64,000 bases of DNA from Chryseobacterium vaccae (GTDB lineage Bacteria > Bacteroidota > Bacteroidia > Flavobacteriales > Weeksellaceae), in contig NZ_VSWH01000001.1 in assembly GCF_009602705.1 (NCBI RefSeq), positions 62,001 to 126,000 of the forward strand, written 5' to 3'. The translations under genes and the position numbers were made by a program. The notes beneath the pieces were generated by a model. That model saw nothing but the letters and a program-made list of their open reading frames with translations, had not been told where the DNA came from and searched no databases. Positions 8,642-18,769 of this stretch are shown here, in pieces. Position 1 is the first letter of the stretch, and each line of letters begins with the position of its first letter.

Positions 8642-9661
8642 ATGCTTATGAAAAAGATTTTTTCCATTGTATTGTCGTGTTGGGGAATATGTTCATTTGC
8701 CCAGCAGATTGAAAGTTTTAAAACAATTTTTGAAGACAAAATCAGTATAAGAGCACTTGAACTGTATGATCACAAAATCTGGTACAGCGGAACGGATTCA
8801 AAATTCGGGTATATAGATCTCAGGGATCATAAAAATCAGAAGCAGATTAAGCTTTCTGATAAAAACCTTCAGTTCAGAACACTGGCACAGGACAAAGATT
8901 CGTTTTATGCAATCAATATTGTAAGCCCGGCTTACTTCTTTAAAATTGATAAAAAAGATCTTAAATCACAGATTATCTTTACGGATACCACAAAAACGGC
9001 ATTCTATGATGCTTTACATTTTGTAAATCCTCAACTGGCTTTTACTTTCAGTGATTCAGAGCCGGATAATATGCTGAAACTTGCTGAATACAGAAACGGA
9101 AAGTGGAGCATGTTCAAAAATAATGTGAAACTGAACGCTGGAGAGGCTGCCTTTGCTGCCAGTAACACCAATATCGCTTCATCCAAAAATTTCCTATGGA
9201 TTGCAACAGGAGGGAAGGCTTCAAGGATTTTAAGAATAAATCTGAAAAATCAGAATGCAGAAGTTTTTGAAATCCCTTTTGTACAGGGAGAATCTGCACA
9301 GGGAATGTATTCAATCGATTTTTTTGAAGATCAGTTTGGAGTTGCTGTAGGAGGAGATTATACCAAGCAGACTGAAAATGTTAATAATATAGCGACAAGC
9401 CATGATGCCGGAAAAACCTGGAAGATTCAGGCTTCGGGGAAGAATGCAGGATATACGACCTGTGTGAAAATTAAGCCCGGATCAAAAGGAAAAGAAATCA
9501 TCTCTGTTGGAGACCAGCATATCAGTTATTCATCAGACTTCGGGAAAACATGGAAGAAGATTTCCGATGAAAAAGGACTGTTTGTATGCAGCTGGGTAGA
9601 TAATAATTCCATCATATTTGCCGGGAATGGCAGGATTATGCTGATGAAGTTGAAATTTTAA
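8642..9661 (+). CDS. Secreted beta-propeller-like protein with BNR/Asp-box repeats
   Basis: The 339-residue product has an N-terminal signal peptide ending near SFAQ. The body resembles YCF48/photosystem II assembly-factor-like or sialidase-like beta-propellers. Two Asp-box motifs are clear: SHDAGKTWK and SSDFGKTWKK, both fitting S-x-D-x-G-x-T-W. Proteins of this type in Bacteroidota are often annotated as oxidoreductases, but no catalytic residues can be pointed to here. The ATG at 8642 and a second ATG two codons later are both possible starts. Confidence 0.7.
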   Translation: MLMKKIFSIVLSCWGICSFAQQIESFKTIFEDKISIRALELYDHKIWYSGTDSKFGYIDLRDHKNQKQIKLSDKNLQFRTLAQDKDSFYAINIVSPAYFFKIDKKDLKSQIIFTDTTKTAFYDALHFVNPQLAFTFSDSEPDNMLKLAEYRNGKWSMFKNNVKLNAGEAAFAASNTNIASSKNFLWIATGGKASRILRINLKNQNAEVFEIPFVQGESAQGMYSIDFFEDQFGVAVGGDYTKQTENVNNIATSHDAGKTWKIQASGKNAGYTTCVKIKPGSKGKEIISVGDQHISYSSDFGKTWKKISDEKGLFVCSWVDNNSIIFAGNGRIMLMKLKF

Positions 9662-9868
9662 GCAGGGATTTAACCTGAATTCACGATGATTCTTTCTAAA
9701 GAAATTATAAATAGTAATCATAGAAAATAACTTCCTCTTTTCAGAATGATTAACCGGTTTGGTGGAATGTTTGTTATTAGCCTGCCAGAAGGGTTTTATG
9801 AGAGTATTTAGATTCATTATAAAATAGAACCTAATATAATTCATAGGTTAAAATTCATCAGTAATGGT

Positions 9869-9876
9869 TAATTTTG
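9869..9876 (+). promoter_or_regulatory. -7 promoter element for hemN
   Basis: TAATTTTG matches the TAnnTTTG consensus exactly, 57 bases before the hemN ATG. The rest of the 272-bp gap from 9662 shows no other recognisable element. Confidence 0.4.
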
Positions 9877-9933
9877 CAGGATGGAATCTGATGAAGCTGA
9901 ATTTCATCTTCCAATAAAATTTTAATTTTCAAG

Positions 9934-11292
9934 ATGAACTCTTTAATAGATAAATATAATATTCCCGGACCTCGTTACACTTCTTACCCTACCGTTCCGT
10001 ATTGGGATGAAACGACATTTTCACCTGAAAAATGGAAAGAAAGTGTCATCAGGTCTTTTCATGAGAGCAATGCAGAGGAGGGAATTTCTATTTATATCCA
10101 TTTACCTTTTTGTGAGGCATTGTGTACCTTCTGTGCCTGCCACAAACGTATTACCAAACAGCATAGCGTTGAAACACCCTATCTGGAAAGTGTTTTAAAA
10201 GAGTGGAAACTGTATCTTGATCTTTTTAAAGAAAGGCCAAAACTAAAAGAATTGCACCTGGGTGGGGGGACACCTACATTTTTTTCTCCTGCGAATCTGA
10301 AAATATTGCTTGAAGGAATTTTTGAAACCGTAGATATTGCCGAACATCCTGAGTTTTCTTTTGAAGGACATCCGAATAATACAACCAGAGAACATCTTCA
10401 GACCTTATATGATCTCGGATTTAGGAGGGTAAGCTTCGGGGTACAGGATTATGATCCTAAAGTACAGAAAGCGATTAATAGAATCCAGCCTTTCGAAAAC
10501 GTGAAAAATGTTACGGAATGGGCTAAAGAGATCGGTTACAGAGGAATCAGCCATGATCTTGTTTTCGGACTTCCCCATCAGACCTGGGAGGCTATGGAGC
10601 ATACGATCCGAAAAACAATGGAACTGAAGCCGGACCGATTGGCTTTTTATTCTTATGCTCACGTTCCATGGGTGAAAGGAGTAGGGCAGAGAGGTTTTGA
10701 TGAAAATGACCTTCCAAGTGGAGAAGAAAAACGCCGTCTGTATGAAGATGGTAAAAAACTTCTTCAGGATCTGGGCTATATTGAAGTGGGAATGGACCAT
10801 TTCTCCCTTGAACATGATGACCTGTACCAGTCACTGATCCATAAAAAACTTCACCGGAATTTTATGGGCTATACCTCAAGCAATACCCAGCTGATGGTAG
10901 GATTAGGAATGTCTGCCATCTCCGATTCATGGTATGCATTTGCTCAGAATGTAAAAACGGTGGAAGAATATCAGAAAACCGTGGAAGAAGGTGAAATTCC
11001 TGTGGTAAAAGGCCATATCCTTAATGAAGAAGATCTTACGGTAAGAAGGCATATCCTTAACCTGATGTGCCAGCTTGAAACTTCTTTTAATGTCGGAAAC
11101 TCTTTCCCGGAATTGGATAATGCCCTGGAAATGCTGAAGGAAATGGAGAATGATGAATTGGTGGAAATCAGTAACAATCAGATAAAAATTACAGAAAAAG
11201 GAAGAGCTTTTACAAGAAATGTAGCGATGGTTTTCGATCTTAGAATGATGCGAAATAAGCCGGAGACCAGAATTTTCTCTATGACCATCTAA
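9934..11292 (+). CDS. hemN: Oxygen-independent coproporphyrinogen III oxidase
   Basis: This radical-SAM enzyme converts coproporphyrinogen III to protoporphyrinogen IX without oxygen, in haem synthesis. The iron-sulfur motif C-x3-C-x2-C-x-C is present at C60, C64, C67 and C69 (CEALCTFCAC), followed by LHLGGGTPTFFS. The conserved N-terminal RYTSYPT, which separates true HemN from HemW-like proteins, is present. The length (452) agrees with E. coli HemN (457). A membrane-protein gene follows after only 5 bases. Confidence 0.96.
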   Translation: MNSLIDKYNIPGPRYTSYPTVPYWDETTFSPEKWKESVIRSFHESNAEEGISIYIHLPFCEALCTFCACHKRITKQHSVETPYLESVLKEWKLYLDLFKERPKLKELHLGGGTPTFFSPANLKILLEGIFETVDIAEHPEFSFEGHPNNTTREHLQTLYDLGFRRVSFGVQDYDPKVQKAINRIQPFENVKNVTEWAKEIGYRGISHDLVFGLPHQTWEAMEHTIRKTMELKPDRLAFYSYAHVPWVKGVGQRGFDENDLPSGEEKRRLYEDGKKLLQDLGYIEVGMDHFSLEHDDLYQSLIHKKLHRNFMGYTSSNTQLMVGLGMSAISDSWYAFAQNVKTVEEYQKTVEEGEIPVVKGHILNEEDLTVRRHILNLMCQLETSFNVGNSFPELDNALEMLKEMENDELVEISNNQIKITEKGRAFTRNVAMVFDLRMMRNKPETRIFSMTI

Positions 11293-11297
11293 AATTA

Positions 11298-12506
11298 ATG
11301 AGCAGAAATCAGAAGTTTCTTATTGTTTTTTTATATCTGTTTGCGTTGTCTTTCAGTTTTTTTAAGACGGTAAGACTTCCGAATAAATGGGCAATAGCAC
11401 ACTGGCTGATGGATTACCGTTTCGGATTCATCAAGAGAGGTCTGATAGGAGAGCTGTTTGGTTTCTTTTTCGAGAAGAATGAATTCAACATTCTGATTAT
11501 CTCATCCGTGATATTGTTCTTGTTATATGCCTCACTATTGAGTATTGCGGTCAGAAATACCTGGAAAAATTATAGTATTGAGAAAGTTCTTTTCTATGTG
11601 ATATTCTTTTTATCACAGTATATGATACTTTCGGCGCATCTTATCGGTTATTTTGATCACCTTATTTTTCTGATGACCTTACTATCAGTGTATTTGATTG
11701 GTCATAAAAAGATGATCCTGGCTTCATTGATTACAGTATTCTGTATTGTTGCCCATGAAGTTTCTTTTGTTCTGATGGTCCCGGTCTGTCTTTTTGCATT
11801 GCTGGTGAATGAAGTTCAGGATAACAAACTGACGTTCAATTCAGGTCTGTTAAAAAAGATCGGACTTTATTTACTGCTACCTGTTGCTGCAACCGTTTCA
11901 GTGTCTCTTTATCAGGAACTGTACGGGCAGGATAACCGTCAGCTTATCTTTAACTATCTGAAGAATACAGAATTAATTAAAAAAGGGGTTGCTAATTCTG
12001 TGGCAGCTGCTTATACCGAAGGTTTTGGAAGTTATCTGAAAAGTGAAGCTCCCTATTTTCTGAAGAGGGTTTTTCTTTCCATAGGAACCGTCAAATATGG
12101 AGTGCCTTTGCTTTTTATGGCGTATATGGTGTATAAGAAGTTCAGCAGAATAAACATTTATATCCTTTTACTCCTTGCCGTGGTATCGGTATCACCGTTA
12201 GTTTTGCATTCAATTGCCTGGGATACATTCAGGATATGGAGCTTTCCGTTTATTATCCTTTTTACAGGCTTCTGGATTTTATGTGGAAAATTTCAACCGG
12301 TACATGAGCATGGCAATAAATTATCTTTATTTGAAATTGTCTTTTTCTTAATCTCAATAGCTCTGGTATCCATGTTTCCCAATTTTCTTTTTGAAAATGA
12401 AACGGAAAGGTTTTCAACTCCTGTGAGAATCCTGATACTTATTCCTATTTTTTCAATGGTGTGGTATCTGTATAAAAAAGCCCCGGAAAAATATAACCGG
12501 GACTGA
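11298..12506 (+). CDS. Polytopic membrane protein of unknown function
   Basis: The 402-residue product has about ten hydrophobic segments and no domain I can name. A polar motif after the first membrane helix, DYRFGFIKRGLIGEL (about residues 36-50), stands out. Charged loops of this kind occur in EpsG-like or glycosyltransferase-like membrane proteins, but I see no catalytic signature, so no function is given. It starts 5 bases after hemN and is very probably co-transcribed with it. A GC-rich inverted repeat covers its last codons but lacks a T tail. Confidence 0.7.
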   Translation: MSRNQKFLIVFLYLFALSFSFFKTVRLPNKWAIAHWLMDYRFGFIKRGLIGELFGFFFEKNEFNILIISSVILFLLYASLLSIAVRNTWKNYSIEKVLFYVIFFLSQYMILSAHLIGYFDHLIFLMTLLSVYLIGHKKMILASLITVFCIVAHEVSFVLMVPVCLFALLVNEVQDNKLTFNSGLLKKIGLYLLLPVAATVSVSLYQELYGQDNRQLIFNYLKNTELIKKGVANSVAAAYTEGFGSYLKSEAPYFLKRVFLSIGTVKYGVPLLFMAYMVYKKFSRINIYILLLLAVVSVSPLVLHSIAWDTFRIWSFPFIILFTGFWILCGKFQPVHEHGNKLSLFEIVFFLISIALVSMFPNFLFENETERFSTPVRILILIPIFSMVWYLYKKAPEKYNRD

Positions 12507-12603
12507 AATTTTACAGCTTTAAAAAATAATCAGGTAGGGGATTTTTATCTGTTGATTATGGAATTCCTGAATAATAATGCAGGAATTTATATTTCAGACT
12601 TCT

Positions 12604-12640
12604 TGGAACTTCCATCTCCCAGCCTCCATCTTCCCACCTA
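12604..12640 (-). repeat. Fragment of dispersed intergenic repeat family R1
   Basis: This is the GGAAGATGGAGG/CTTCCATCTCCCAGCC-type end of the repeat described at 19807-19996, standing alone downstream of the GSDH gene. The rest of 12507-12645 shows nothing recognisable. Confidence 0.5.
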
Positions 12641-12645
12641 ATCAA

Positions 12646-14016
12646 TCATTCAACAATAAGTTTCTGGCTGTAAGATTTGATATCTCCGGATTTTAAGATC
12701 AGATAATAAGCCCCTGAGGGAACCCCTGTGATGTTAATACTGCCGTCGTTTTCAATTTTGGCATTCTCCAGAACTATTCTTCCTTCGGTGCTGATGAGAT
12801 CTGCTGAACGTCTTTTTTCGTTGAAACCATCAACGAAAACTTTTTCAGAAGCAGGATTGGGATAAATTTTTACAGGGTTGTAATTATCAGTTTCTTCAAT
12901 GGCTAAAGTTCCTGTTGTGATTTTAAAGATTTTTCCGCTGGTAACGGCCGCTACATAAAGTTCTTTCTGAAAATCCTGTCCGAAGGTGGAAAAATTATTC
13001 CCAGAACTTGCTGCGGTCCACACAATGGAGTTGTCAGTGCTCATGATACCAATCTGAGTAGAGCAGTAGTCTGCAAAGAAATATTTTCCCTGAAGTGAAG
13101 GATACTGGCTTCCTCTGTAAACATAGCCTCCGGTAATGGAACACCTTCCTCCCGAGTGATTATAAACAGCAACAGGAAAGGTCATCGTTGCCATTCCCGG
13201 ACAGCCAGCTGTATTATAAGCATTATTGCCCTCGTAGCATCGCCAGCCGTAGTTCACACCTGCCTGTGTGATCGGAACCCTGTTGATTTCTTCTATAGCG
13301 CCTTGGCCTACATCGGCAATCATTACATTTCCGGAAGTGAGGTCAAAAGACCATTTCCATGCATTTCTGAGACCGTATGCCCAGATTTCATCAGCCCCGT
13401 CTACACCAGCTCCGGCAAATGGATTTCCTGCAGGAATATTATAAGGGCCGGTAGAATTCACATCAATTCTCAACATTTTTCCTAAGAGAGAGTTTTTGTT
13501 TTGGGAATTGTTGTTGGGATCTCCGCCGCTTCCTCCATCTCCGGTAACAATCCAGAGATTTCCGTCAGGGGCAAAATGAATGCTCCCGCCATTATGATTG
13601 TCGAAAGGTTTGGGAATATTCAGAAGGATCTTTTCAGAAGCGGGATCGGCAACATCAGGGTTGGTAGGGTTTACGGAATATCGGGCGACAATTATATTTC
13701 CAGCGGTATTGTTATAATAGACAAAAAAATATCCGTTTGATGAATATTGTGGATGAAAAGCAAGCCCCAGAAGACCTCTTTCCCCGCTAAAGTTAACCTT
13801 GGTGCTGATATTAAGGAAATCTGCTGTATTAGCGCTGCCGTTTGGCTGAAGGATCTTAATAATTCCATTCTGTTGTACAACGAAGAGACGGCTGTCTCCG
13901 GCGTTGGTAATTTCCACGGGACTGGTAAGCCCGGATGCAAATTCTTCCAAATTAATACTTTGAGAATTAATAATTAAAGAAGAAAAAATACCCATCGTAA
14001 AAAGTAGTTTTTTCAT
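12646..14016 (-). CDS. Secreted glucose/sorbosone dehydrogenase-like protein with T9SS sorting domain
   Basis: The 456-residue product has a signal peptide, a six-bladed propeller of the PQQ-dependent sugar dehydrogenase family (about 22-365), and a C-terminal type IX secretion sorting domain from about residue 380. Propeller motifs include SGERGLLGLAFHPQY, NHNGGSIHFAPDGNLWI, VTGDGGSGGDP and GVNYGWRCYEG. The sorting domain starts at IYPNPASEK and ends KSYSQKLIVE, the pattern of T9SS type A signals. The protein should therefore be exported across the outer membrane and exposed or released. The substrate is unknown. Confidence 0.9.
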   Translation of the reverse strand: MKKLLFTMGIFSSLIINSQSINLEEFASGLTSPVEITNAGDSRLFVVQQNGIIKILQPNGSANTADFLNISTKVNFSGERGLLGLAFHPQYSSNGYFFVYYNNTAGNIIVARYSVNPTNPDVADPASEKILLNIPKPFDNHNGGSIHFAPDGNLWIVTGDGGSGGDPNNNSQNKNSLLGKMLRIDVNSTGPYNIPAGNPFAGAGVDGADEIWAYGLRNAWKWSFDLTSGNVMIADVGQGAIEEINRVPITQAGVNYGWRCYEGNNAYNTAGCPGMATMTFPVAVYNHSGGRCSITGGYVYRGSQYPSLQGKYFFADYCSTQIGIMSTDNSIVWTAASSGNNFSTFGQDFQKELYVAAVTSGKIFKITTGTLAIEETDNYNPVKIYPNPASEKVFVDGFNEKRRSADLISTEGRIVLENAKIENDGSINITGVPSGAYYLILKSGDIKSYSQKLIVE

Positions 14017-14197
14017 AATATTTTGATATTTAGTGTATTGATATAGGAATGAAAATTTTATACCAATTAAAATTTGAAAATTTCATGATGATACGGTGAA
14101 AAAATTGTTAAATCTTAAATAGAAATTAAAACACCGATATATCTGAAAATAAACCATTTCTGTTGTTAAAAAATTCATAAAATATCAATAAAATCAT

Positions 14198-14205
14198 TAT
14201 ATTTG
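14198..14205 (+). promoter_or_regulatory. -7 promoter element for secDF
   Basis: TATATTTG is a perfect TAnnTTTG match, 29 bases before the secDF ATG. No good -33 TTTG is present at the usual spacing. Confidence 0.5.
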
Positions 14206-14234
14206 CCGACTTAATTTAACGTAGTTATAACAAA

Positions 14235-17129
14235 ATGCAAGGAAAAGGACTTATTACAATTGTTGCTATTGTGCTAGGGCTGATATGCTTAAACGAGCTG
14301 TTGCCAACCTGGTACGCCAGCAAAATTGAATCGCAGATTGAAGCTGCGAATGGGAACGAGAAAGAGATCAAACGGATCAAGGAAGATACTCTTAATCTCG
14401 GTTATACAAAGCTTTACTATTCAAAAGCAAAGGACAAAGAAATGAAACTTGGTCTTGACCTTAAAGGGGGGATCAACGTTCTATTGGAGATCAACCAGAG
14501 AGACCTGGTGAACGATCTTACCAATTATTCTACCAATCCTGTTCTTATTGAAGCTTTGAACAAAACTGACGAGGTTCAGAAAAATTCTACAAAACCTTAC
14601 ATCGACAATTTCTTCGAACAGTTTGAGGTGATCAACAAGGCAAAAGGAACTAACCTTAAACTTGCTGATCCTGAACTTTTTGGAAACACCAATCTGTCTG
14701 AGATCAAATACAATACTTCTGATGATCAGGTAAAAAGCATCATTAAAAGAAGAGTTGATCTTTCTGTAGGTACAGCTTTCGAGGTAATCAGAACAAGGAT
14801 TGATAAGCTTGGTGCTATCCAGCCTAACGTTCAGAGAGTACCTGGTACAGCCAGAATCTCAGTAGAAATGCCGGGTATGAAAGACATCGACAAAGTAAAG
14901 AAGATGCTTCAGACTTCAGCAAAACTTCAGTTCTGGGAAGTACAGCAGGTTGCTGAAATCGCTCCTTATTTCCAGAATTTAACAGCTATGGTGAGTGCAA
15001 AAGGAGATTCTATGGGAGTTAAAAAGAATGTTAACTTCATGAACCTTCTGCAGCTTGACAAATTAAGAAGCAATGGGGTAGCTAACGTAAAACTATCTGA
15101 TACAGCTGTTGTAAACAAAATATTAAACAGCAAAGTAGCTCAGTCTTTACGTCCGGCTAACATTAAATATACACAGTTCATATGGGGTTACAAACCTGAA
15201 GCTACAAGTCCTGATGATTTGGTATTGTATGCTATCAGAAGTAACATCAATCAAAAAGCTCCGGTAGACGGTGCGGTAGAGACTGCCAGCATCAGTTATG
15301 ACGAACTTGGAAGAGTAGTGGTAGACATGCAGATGGATTCCAAAGGAGCTAAAGAATGGAAAACTTTAACAGAGAAAAACGTAGGGAAGCCTGTAGCGGT
15401 AACTCTTGATAACAGAGTATATACAGCTCCGAATGTTGTAGGGGCTATTCCAAACGGAAGAACTCAGATCTCTGGTAACTTCTCTCAGGAAGAAGCTAAA
15501 GAATTGGTAGACGTTTTAGGAGCAGGTAAATTACCGGCTGGTGCAAAAGTGGTTCAAGCTACGCAGGTAGGTCCGTCTTTAGGACAGGAATCTATTAATG
15601 CAGGGATGATCTCATTTGCTATTGCATTCCTTATCATTATCGTTTATATCATTTTCTATTACGGTGGTGCCGGAGTATATGCGGTGATTGCAATGATCAT
15701 CAACTTATTCTATATCTTCGGAATTATGGATTCCGGTGACTTTACGCTTACCCTTCCTGGTATTGCAGGTATCGTTCTTACGATGGCCATGGCGGTAGAT
15801 ACCAACGTAATTATCTATGAAAGAACTAAAGAAGAACTATTTGCAGGAAAGAGCATCTTAGAAGCCTATAAAGATGGTTTCAAACACGCTTTAAATGCGA
15901 TTATTGATGGTCACACGACTACATTATTGACTGCCGTTGTGTTATTCTTCTTCGGAACAGGACCTATCAAAGGTTTTGCATTAACATTGATGATTGGTAT
16001 TGTAATGACATTGTTCACATCAGTACTTCTTTCCAGAGTAATGATCTTCAGCAGACTGGATAAAGGAAAAGGTCTTTCTGTTTGGACTGCTCCTACAAAG
16101 AACCTGTTCAGAAATACCTGGATCGATTTCATTGGAAAAAGAAAATACGCTTATATTATTTCTGCTGTTTTAACGGTTATTTGTGTTGTTTCAATTGTAA
16201 CTCACGGATTTAAATTCGGTATCGATTTCACTGGTGGTAGAAACTATGTAGTGAAGTTTGATAAAACAGTTAACGCTAATGATATTGAAGAAAACCTGGT
16301 AAAAATCTTCAAAACTGAGGACGGAAAAAATTCTTCCGTAGAAGCTAAAACTTTCGGAAATGATAAGCAGTTAAAGATCTCTACAGATTACCTTATCGAA
16401 GATGAATCTTTAAAAGCTGACCAGATTGTTGAACAAAAATTATATGAAGGACTGAAATCAAACCTTCCTGCTGGAATTACCCTGACAGATTTCAAATCTG
16501 CAGATAAAGATCATGCCGGAATTATTTCTTCTGAAAAAGTAGGACCTACAGTAGCAGACGATATCAAAACACACGGTATCCTTGCAGTTGTAGCTGCTCT
16601 AGCCGGAATCTTCATCTACATTCTTGTACGATTTAGAAAATGGCAGTTCTCTCTTGGGGCGGTGGCAGCATTGTTCCACGATGCGGTAATTATTCTGGGT
16701 GCTTACTCGCTTCTTCACAAATATATGCCGTTTAACATGGAGATCAACCAGGATTTCATTGCAGCAATCCTTACCGTATTAGGGTACTCAATTAACGATA
16801 CCGTGATCATCTTTGACAGAATCAGGGAATATTTAAGAGAGAAGAAATCTTTAACATTGGCAGGATTATTTGATGACTCTATCTCGAGTACGTTAGGTAG
16901 AACATTTAACACCTCATTTACAACCATCCTTGTGATCTTGGCGATCTTCATCTTCGGTGGTGATAACCTGAGAGGATTTATGTTCGCAATGCTTATCGGT
17001 ATCGGATTTGGTACATATTCATCCATCTTCATTGCATCTGCAATCGCTTATGATTTCCTTAAGACAGGAAAAGAAGAAGATGTACATGGAAAGTCAACAT
17101 CCAACAAAGAAGTACTTGCTTCAAAGTAA
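14235..17129 (+). CDS. secDF: Fused protein translocase subunit SecDF
   Basis: SecD and SecF are joined in one 964-residue inner-membrane protein. It uses the proton gradient to help SecYEG export proteins. The SecD half contains LGLDLKGGINVLLE, a large periplasmic region and the TM4 motif MAMAVDTNVIIYER. The SecF half begins near GFKFGIDFTGGRNYVV (about residue 660) and contains INDTVIIFDRIREYL. Fused SecDF is common in Bacteroidota. A strong terminator follows, so the gene appears to be transcribed alone. Confidence 0.97.
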   Translation: MQGKGLITIVAIVLGLICLNELLPTWYASKIESQIEAANGNEKEIKRIKEDTLNLGYTKLYYSKAKDKEMKLGLDLKGGINVLLEINQRDLVNDLTNYSTNPVLIEALNKTDEVQKNSTKPYIDNFFEQFEVINKAKGTNLKLADPELFGNTNLSEIKYNTSDDQVKSIIKRRVDLSVGTAFEVIRTRIDKLGAIQPNVQRVPGTARISVEMPGMKDIDKVKKMLQTSAKLQFWEVQQVAEIAPYFQNLTAMVSAKGDSMGVKKNVNFMNLLQLDKLRSNGVANVKLSDTAVVNKILNSKVAQSLRPANIKYTQFIWGYKPEATSPDDLVLYAIRSNINQKAPVDGAVETASISYDELGRVVVDMQMDSKGAKEWKTLTEKNVGKPVAVTLDNRVYTAPNVVGAIPNGRTQISGNFSQEEAKELVDVLGAGKLPAGAKVVQATQVGPSLGQESINAGMISFAIAFLIIIVYIIFYYGGAGVYAVIAMIINLFYIFGIMDSGDFTLTLPGIAGIVLTMAMAVDTNVIIYERTKEELFAGKSILEAYKDGFKHALNAIIDGHTTTLLTAVVLFFFGTGPIKGFALTLMIGIVMTLFTSVLLSRVMIFSRLDKGKGLSVWTAPTKNLFRNTWIDFIGKRKYAYIISAVLTVICVVSIVTHGFKFGIDFTGGRNYVVKFDKTVNANDIEENLVKIFKTEDGKNSSVEAKTFGNDKQLKISTDYLIEDESLKADQIVEQKLYEGLKSNLPAGITLTDFKSADKDHAGIISSEKVGPTVADDIKTHGILAVVAALAGIFIYILVRFRKWQFSLGAVAALFHDAVIILGAYSLLHKYMPFNMEINQDFIAAILTVLGYSINDTVIIFDRIREYLREKKSLTLAGLFDDSISSTLGRTFNTSFTTILVILAIFIFGGDNLRGFMFAMLIGIGFGTYSSIFIASAIAYDFLKTGKEEDVHGKSTSNKEVLASK

Positions 17130-17150
17130 TATAGACTACAATAAATAAGT

Positions 17151-17181
17151 AAAGGCCGTTTCGAAAGAAGCGGCCTTTTTT
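17151..17181 (+). terminator. Intrinsic terminator after secDF
   Basis: AAAGGCCG pairs with CGGCCTTT across a 12-base loop, followed by a T-run. Confidence 0.88.
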
Positions 17182-17228
17182 ATGGTTGAAAAGTAAACAT
17201 CAGAAGTGTTAATATCAGATTTTGAATA

Positions 17229-17322
17229 ATATCAGTTCAGAATTTTAAAGCGGTTTTAATTATATGGCATTGTTACCAAGTACAACTGAAAGTAACTTCC
17301 AGCTTCTTTCTTCCAGCTTCAA
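17229..17322 (+). repeat. Shortened copy of dispersed repeat R1
   Basis: The end AACTGAAAGTAACTTCC followed by AGCTTCTTTCTTCCAGC is nearly identical to the right end of the copies at 19807-19996 and 22974-23157. The left end, CAGTTCAGAATTTT, looks like the other end of the repeat with an internal deletion. Confidence 0.5.
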
Positions 17323-17396
17323 GCCAATTACTCAGGCTGAATATTAAATTTTCAGTTATACAACTAATTTAGAACCATTATTTTTCATGTTTTGAT

Positions 17397-17404
17397 TAAT
17401 TTTG
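17397..17404 (+). promoter_or_regulatory. -7 promoter element abutting the MFS gene
   Basis: TAATTTTG matches TAnnTTTG, with only six bases before the ATG at 17411. This implies a leaderless or nearly leaderless mRNA. Confidence 0.5.
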
Positions 17405-17410
17405 CAAATT

Positions 17411-18637
17411 ATGGAAAATTCAAAGAAAAAAGCGGCCATTGGCTTTATATTTATAACCTTACTGATTGATATTACAGGATGGGGAATTATTATTCCTGTA
17501 GTTCCAAAGCTGATTGAGGAGCTTATTCATGCCAATATCAGTGAAGCTGCAAAATATAGTGGCTGGCTTGGTTTTGCCTATGCTTTTACCCAGTTTGTAT
17601 TTTCCCCAATTGTGGGTAACCTTAGTGATAAATACGGGCGAAGACCTGTTATTCTGATCTCACTTTTCGGATTTGCTGTAGATTATATTTTCCTGGCACT
17701 TGCTCCAACCATCTGGTGGCTGTTTGTGGGACGTGTCATCGCAGGAATTACGGGAGCCAGTATTACCACGGCCAGTGCTTATATTGCAGATGTTTCTACT
17801 GATGAGGACAGGGCTAAGAATTTTGGACTGATTGGAGCTGCCTTTGGACTGGGGTTTATTATAGGGCCTGTATTGGGAGGCTTTTTAGGACATTACGGAG
17901 CGAGGGTTCCTTTTTATGCAGCAGCAGTTCTCTGCCTTCTGAACTTCCTGTACGGATACTTTATCCTACCTGAAAGTTTGGATAAAGACAAAAGACGAGA
18001 ATTCGACTGGAAAAGAGCTAATCCAATAGGTTCATTTAAATTTTTAAGAAAACACCCGGAAATTTCAGGATTGATTGTAGCGCTTATTTTAATTTATATC
18101 GCAGGGCATGCCGTACAGAGCAACTGGAATTTCTTTACCATGTTCCAGTTCAAATGGGATACCAGAATGGTAGGAATTTCATTAGGAGTAGTAGGCCTTC
18201 TGGTTGGTTTGGTTCAGGGGCTTCTTATACGATGGACAACGCCAAGGCTGGGAGAACAGAAAAGTATTTATTACGGGTTGATACTCTATGCTATAGGAAT
18301 GTTTTTATTTGCCTTTGCCACTCAGGGCTGGATGATGTTTGTGATTCTTGTCCCTTACTGTTTGGGAGGAATTTGCGGGCCCGCACTTCAATCGATGATT
18401 TCAAAAAGTGTCTCTTCCCACGAACAAGGGGAACTTCAGGGAGCTTTAACAAGTCTGATGAGTGCAACATCTATTATAGGACCTGTCCTAATGACCAGTC
18501 TCTTCCATTATTTTACAAGAGATGATGCACAGATTAAATTCGCGGGAGCACCGTTTCTGTTGGCTTTTGTTTTAATGGCAATAAGTGTGGTTATTACGTA
18601 TTATGCTTTTAAGAAAAAACCAAAGATTAAGCTGTAA
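17411..18637 (+). CDS. TetA-like MFS efflux transporter (TCR/Tet family)
   Basis: This 408-residue transporter has 12 predicted membrane segments and belongs to the drug:H+ antiporter-1 branch. The start [20 protein letters not shown] and the [14 protein letters not shown] stretch resemble TetA-type proteins. Motif A is present as [17 protein letters not shown] motif C-like stretch is seen in TM5 ([15 protein letters not shown]). I chose ATG 17411 over an upstream in-frame TTG at 17402, because the TTG lies in the -7 box. The substrate is not predictable; homology to tetracycline exporters does not by itself mean resistance. Confidence 0.88.
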   Translation: MENSKKKAAIGFIFITLLIDITGWGIIIPVVPKLIEELIHANISEAAKYSGWLGFAYAFTQFVFSPIVGNLSDKYGRRPVILISLFGFAVDYIFLALAPTIWWLFVGRVIAGITGASITTASAYIADVSTDEDRAKNFGLIGAAFGLGFIIGPVLGGFLGHYGARVPFYAAAVLCLLNFLYGYFILPESLDKDKRREFDWKRANPIGSFKFLRKHPEISGLIVALILIYIAGHAVQSNWNFFTMFQFKWDTRMVGISLGVVGLLVGLVQGLLIRWTTPRLGEQKSIYYGLILYAIGMFLFAFATQGWMMFVILVPYCLGGICGPALQSMISKSVSSHEQGELQGALTSLMSATSIIGPVLMTSLFHYFTRDDAQIKFAGAPFLLAFVLMAISVVITYYAFKKKPKIKL

Positions 18638-18709
18638 AACGGAGCTGGTTAAAGAGTGTAAATAAAAGATTTTTTAATATAGTGATCTTATTAAAATCCT
18701 GATATAAAA

Positions 18710-18741
18710 ACGGGGAAGTTCAATTGAGCATCCCCGTCTTT
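18710..18741. terminator. Bidirectional terminator between convergent genes
   Basis: ACGGGGA pairs with TCCCCGT. The minus-strand reading ends in TTTTTA and the plus-strand reading in CTTT. It separates the MFS gene from the lipoprotein gene. Confidence 0.75.
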
Positions 18742-18769
18742 AATGAAAATATAATAATGAATTGATAAA

